From Dromaius novaehollandiae (taxonomy: Eukaryota; Chordata; Aves; Casuariiformes; Dromaiidae), in assembly GCF_036370855.1 (NCBI RefSeq), contig NC_088111.1, positions 18,821,501 to 18,885,500 of the forward strand: DNA of 64,000 bases, in the 5' to 3' direction. The notes under the pieces are model-generated. The model had not been told where the DNA came from and searched no databases. It saw nothing but the letters and a program-made list of their open reading frames with translations. Positions 61,201 to 64,000 of this stretch are shown here, piece by piece (within the stretch, counting starts at the first letter, position 1; every line of letters begins with the position of its first letter). A program made the translations under genes and the position numbers.

Positions 61201-63640
61201 ATATTATATATATAAATATACATATATATATATAAATATAAACACACACAAAGTATTTACCAAAAGCACTACTCAAAACACTTCCCATTGCTTGAGTCCT
61301 TTCACGAATAGCTTGAGACCAAGCTCCTACTTTTGTAGATAAACCTACTCCCAAAATACAATTAACTGGTATTTCAGCTGCTACTTATATTGAACTACTC
61401 TCCACTTCTACAATAAGAGCAAGTGCTCAGAATGGACCAAGTGAATAGCTGGAGAACAACATAGCTTAAAGAAGCCATCAACTCAAAAGACTCCACTTTT
61501 CTGCCTGTTCTTACTACACACAGAGGTCCTGAATGAAAGAAGAGAAAGGAAAACATGGAGATTTGGCAGCACTGCTCCAGCCAGAGCAAAAGCCTCAGGC
61601 ATCTGCTTAGGCAGAGGCTGCTCTCCACAGGCAGGAGATGATGAGACATCAGAAGTCCTGGACTGTTAGGACACCTTAAGCCTTTCACTGCTGTGCTAAG
61701 AGTTGTCTGTTTTCAATACAGTTTGTTTCAAGAAAACAGTAGGTCTGCCTGACTCTGTTGTGCTGAGATGCTTCCCCTTTTGATTTCTGCAGGTCTTTCA
61801 GAGAGAACTGTTCCTGGAAACAGGAAAGACCAACGAAAGCTACAGGAACAGGTTTCTTTACTAAGTTCAAATAAAGATGTACACACAACACAGTCTCATT
61901 AAAGGAGAAATGAAAGCCCAGAAGTTCCAGATAAACGGAGCTTTGGTTTGCTTTTGTGATTCCTTGTCTAACACACCCACCTCATCGTCTACTTCATGTC
62001 TCTCTTCCAGCTCAGGCAAACTCAGAGATGAGTCGAATTGAAACACAATTAAACAATGCTTTTTAAATAGCTACAAGCAACTTCCTGCCCCAAACTGCTT
62101 TGGAGGAAAGTGGCTGTCCTGGAGAGCAAATTTAGGCAGACGGGAGCAAGCTCCACCCCTGCTCAGAGCTAAAGGAAGATACACGTATAATTTCCTGTAT
62201 CTGTTAAAAGCTGGTCCAGGCAGTTTTAACGAAGAAAACGTGAAGAACCGCAGGCTTCACACACCTAGCAGAGCACTCTAGCTTATGAATTATAACAGTC
62301 TGCTGCTGCCTCTGGTTCCAGGCCACAACACTGCCCTAGGTAGCCAGTACAGCTGTGCTGGACACTGAGACTGTACAACCTTACCCAGAGTAGAGTCTCT
62401 CTGGCTCCTGGGCATCACCTTTCATGCTCCAGAGAAAGCTTGCAGAGCCGGCAGGAAAAGAAATTAAGCTTTCGATGTGCACAGTGGGACAGCTTCTGCT
62501 GTTCCATGGGACACGTTTGTCCTTTGCTTGCCAGTGGCTGCTCTCAGAATTGCTTTTTCAAAACAGGGAGAGTTCGGAGGAGAATGCAGGTCTCTAACGC
62601 ATGACCACAGCAGGACCCCACAGAGCAGGTCAGCTTGGAGACACTGCAGTTCAGGACCAGATAACTGAGATCATGTCTGATTTACCGAGGGATCAAAGCA
62701 GGCAACAAAGTCTTTCTCTCTTTGTGTTGACATCAACCATAACATTCCCGATTTTGTATGGGCCCCAAGGAGGTCAAATGTAATCCCATGTCAGATGCCC
62801 AGAAATAAACCCCTTCCACACACTGCAAGGAAGAAGGTCAATTCTTCTCCAGCTTTGCAAACCAACCGATTTTCTACAGTCAATTGCATCAATGATTTAT
62901 CCTTTCTTACTCCCCCATCCAGGTCTTTCTCCTGAAGTATTTCCTGCAGGTCACTCTAATACCTCTTCCTAATAGCAGCAAACTACTACTTCTGCTATCA
63001 ACACGCTGATCTTTACTCCCCTCACCCCAAAGCTCCCTCTCCAGACATCCACCCACGCACTGGAGGAAGAGTCTCCTGCCAGGCTCTGTGCCAGCCCTGC
63101 TCAGCAACTTACCTCTGGTGCACAGCAGTGCTCCTGACGCCATGGCCACCTGCAAAGCCTGAGCCAGTCTGTCTAGAGCCAGTTCGATCTCTTTGGACGC
63201 ATTGAGAGGATTTAGTTCATCAGAGAGTCTGTTAATCTCCTCAACAAGTGGAACCACGTGGTCAAAGGGTACTAGCCCCAGGCGCCCATAGAGGTTCTTC
63301 TCTGTTAAGTGCCCCTGAAGCATCATAAGAACCTGCAGGACACTTAAATGCAGTTTTGAATACAGCTGATGGCAGTCTCTGTCATCTCCTGCAGCCGAGT
63401 CCTTGGCAATTTTGCTGGGAGGGTGTCCATTGGAGAGAGAGGCTTTCTTCTTCCTTTTATAAGCCAAGGGGGCCTTCACACACCAACGGATCAGTCCAGT
63501 GAGTGGGGTAAGCTCTAAAAACCCTATGGGCAGGTTGGCTGCAATAGGAGTGTTTAGAAAGGTAATGAGGATCAAGCGGGGGTCTTCAAAGATCCAGGAA
63601 ACAATCAACTCGAGCAGATCCGAAGGAGGGATGAGGTCAT
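58037..63640 (-). CDS. INTS15: INTS15 (C7orf26), Integrator complex subunit 15 (3' part)
   Basis: Three terminal exons (63640-63113, 60241-60202, 58253-58037) join with matching phases and encode the C-terminal 261 residues or so. Human C7orf26 is about 449 residues, and the N-terminal exons lie right of the window. Known role: INTS15 joins the INTS10-INTS13-INTS14 module to the rest of Integrator, which cleaves nascent snRNA and mRNA. Recognisable blocks are IFEDPRLILITFLNTPIAAN, IRWCVKAPLAYKRKKK, EKNLYGRLGLVPFDH, LNPLNASKEIEL, ALQVAMASGALLCTR, TVCSRLPHNN and LQLVISGPVQQ, with the ending FPYRPIR. The Pro/His/Ala-rich stretch before the end is longer than I recall in human. All introns are GT-AG. 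Confidence 0.97.
58254..60201 (-). other. INTS15 intron, 1.9 kb
   Basis: No repeat or gene is recognised. Confidence 0.7.
60202..60241 (-). CDS. INTS15: INTS15 40-nt microexon-sized exon
   Basis: A 40-nt exon between CTTTCAG and GTAAGAG. It encodes the DLRTVCSRLPHN segment with split codons at both ends. It is too short to be found by an ORF scan and was located by its match to human DDLRTLCSRLPHNN. Confidence 0.95.
60879..60938 (+). repeat. 28-bp repeat, two copies with 4-bp spacer
   Basis: Copies at 60879-60906 and 60911-60938 (core GGCATTTACGATTAG) differ at two positions. Confidence 0.85.
61196..61250 (+). repeat. AT-rich microsatellite
   Basis: Alternating TA with AAATA interruptions, grading into ACACAC. 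Confidence 0.9.
63113..63640 (-). CDS. INTS15: INTS15 large internal exon
   Basis: 528 nt between TTATCTTCAG and GTAAGT. It encodes DLIPPSDLLELIVSWIFEDP through the helical core to ALLCTR. The basic KRKKK and the SNGHPPSKIAKD linker match the human disordered loop. The exon begins in a split Asp codon. Confidence 0.97.
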
Positions 63641-64000
63641 CTGAAGATAAGAAAGACATTGCTCAGTAAGCAGAGCCCTTTCTTTGCTCAAGCGCAGGAC
63701 AGTGGTTTTGTCACGAATCCCTTACCCGTACACTTCCTGCACTGGCACAACTGAATTTCAGAACCTCCCCAACTTTGCTGTTTTTTTCAAGACACCAACA
63801 GTAGATGTTCTTTTGCCCAGAGATAACCATATTCTTGTCAGCTTCATCTTCTTCACCAATTCTGAAGACTTCACCACATTTCAACGTTTAACCCCTTTCA
63901 CAACAAAGCTTCTTTCGTCATTTCCTTCCTCTCCCACCCATCACCTGCTCACTCTTCCTCTAAACTTGGTCTCTATTTATCTCTTGCCAGAGAAAGTACG
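63641..64000 (-). other. INTS15 intron (right edge)
   Basis: Starts at the acceptor of the 528-nt exon and runs off the window. No further exon is seen. Confidence 0.75.

Larger units (their letters stand above)
60242..63112 (-). other. INTS15 intron, 2.9 kb
   Basis: Contains a two-copy tandem repeat at 60879 and an AT-rich microsatellite at 61196. No gene is recognised. Confidence 0.7.

Overview
The window is nuclear DNA from a bird. It has 5'-truncated CR1 LINE copies, compact GC-rich promoters with strong CpG islands, and multi-exon vertebrate genes in an order that joins genes of human 16p13.3 (MGRN1, NUDT16L1, NAA60) to a gene of human 7p22 (C7orf26/INTS15). From memory, chicken chromosome 14 carries both human segments, so this is probably the equivalent avian microchromosome. 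The species cannot be told from the sequence. All orthologue comparisons are from memory of the human proteins, not from a search.

Layout, left to right. (1) 1-22230, plus strand: the 3' part of MGRN1, a RING E3 ubiquitin ligase. Ten canonical coding exons and one alternative exon are placed, with a 3' UTR and AATAAA at 22209. The 5' exons lie off the left edge. Intron sequence dominates and holds one clear CR1 copy (about 9012-9800). (2) 22230-25380, plus strand: NUDT16L1 (TIRR/syndesmos), with three coding exons behind a CpG island that holds seven CCAAT boxes. Its predicted protein is much longer than the human one. (3) About 25.4-31.3 kb: a convergent intergenic/3' UTR region with several long G or C homopolymers and an old CR1 remnant. 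(4) About 26.9-55.9 kb, minus strand: NAA60, a Golgi N-terminal acetyltransferase. Five coding exons (31282-39088) give exactly 242 codons plus a stop, the human length. A noncoding first exon lies about 16 kb upstream in the CpG island at 55.3-56.3 kb. (5) 56.6 kb to the right edge, minus strand: the 3' part of INTS15, an Integrator subunit. Three terminal coding exons are present and the gene continues off the right edge.

The genes do not form a functional system. MGRN1 acts in ubiquitination and endosomal trafficking, NUDT16L1 in regulation of 53BP1, NAA60 in acetylation of membrane-protein N termini, and INTS15 in snRNA/mRNA 3'-end processing and transcription attenuation. I found no mobile island, CRISPR array or new multi-gene system.

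The most notable observation is that the last coding intron of NAA60 is a textbook U12-type AT-AC intron, with an ATATCCTTT donor, a TCCTTAACT branch site and an AC acceptor. Next is an alanine-rich extension of about 93-99 residues on NUDT16L1, in the place where the mammalian protein ends. Smaller points are a frame-switching alternative 3' end in MGRN1, Pumilio-type sites in its 3' UTR, E-box clusters at the NAA60 promoter and at a minor GC island inside its first intron, and several short tandem duplications.
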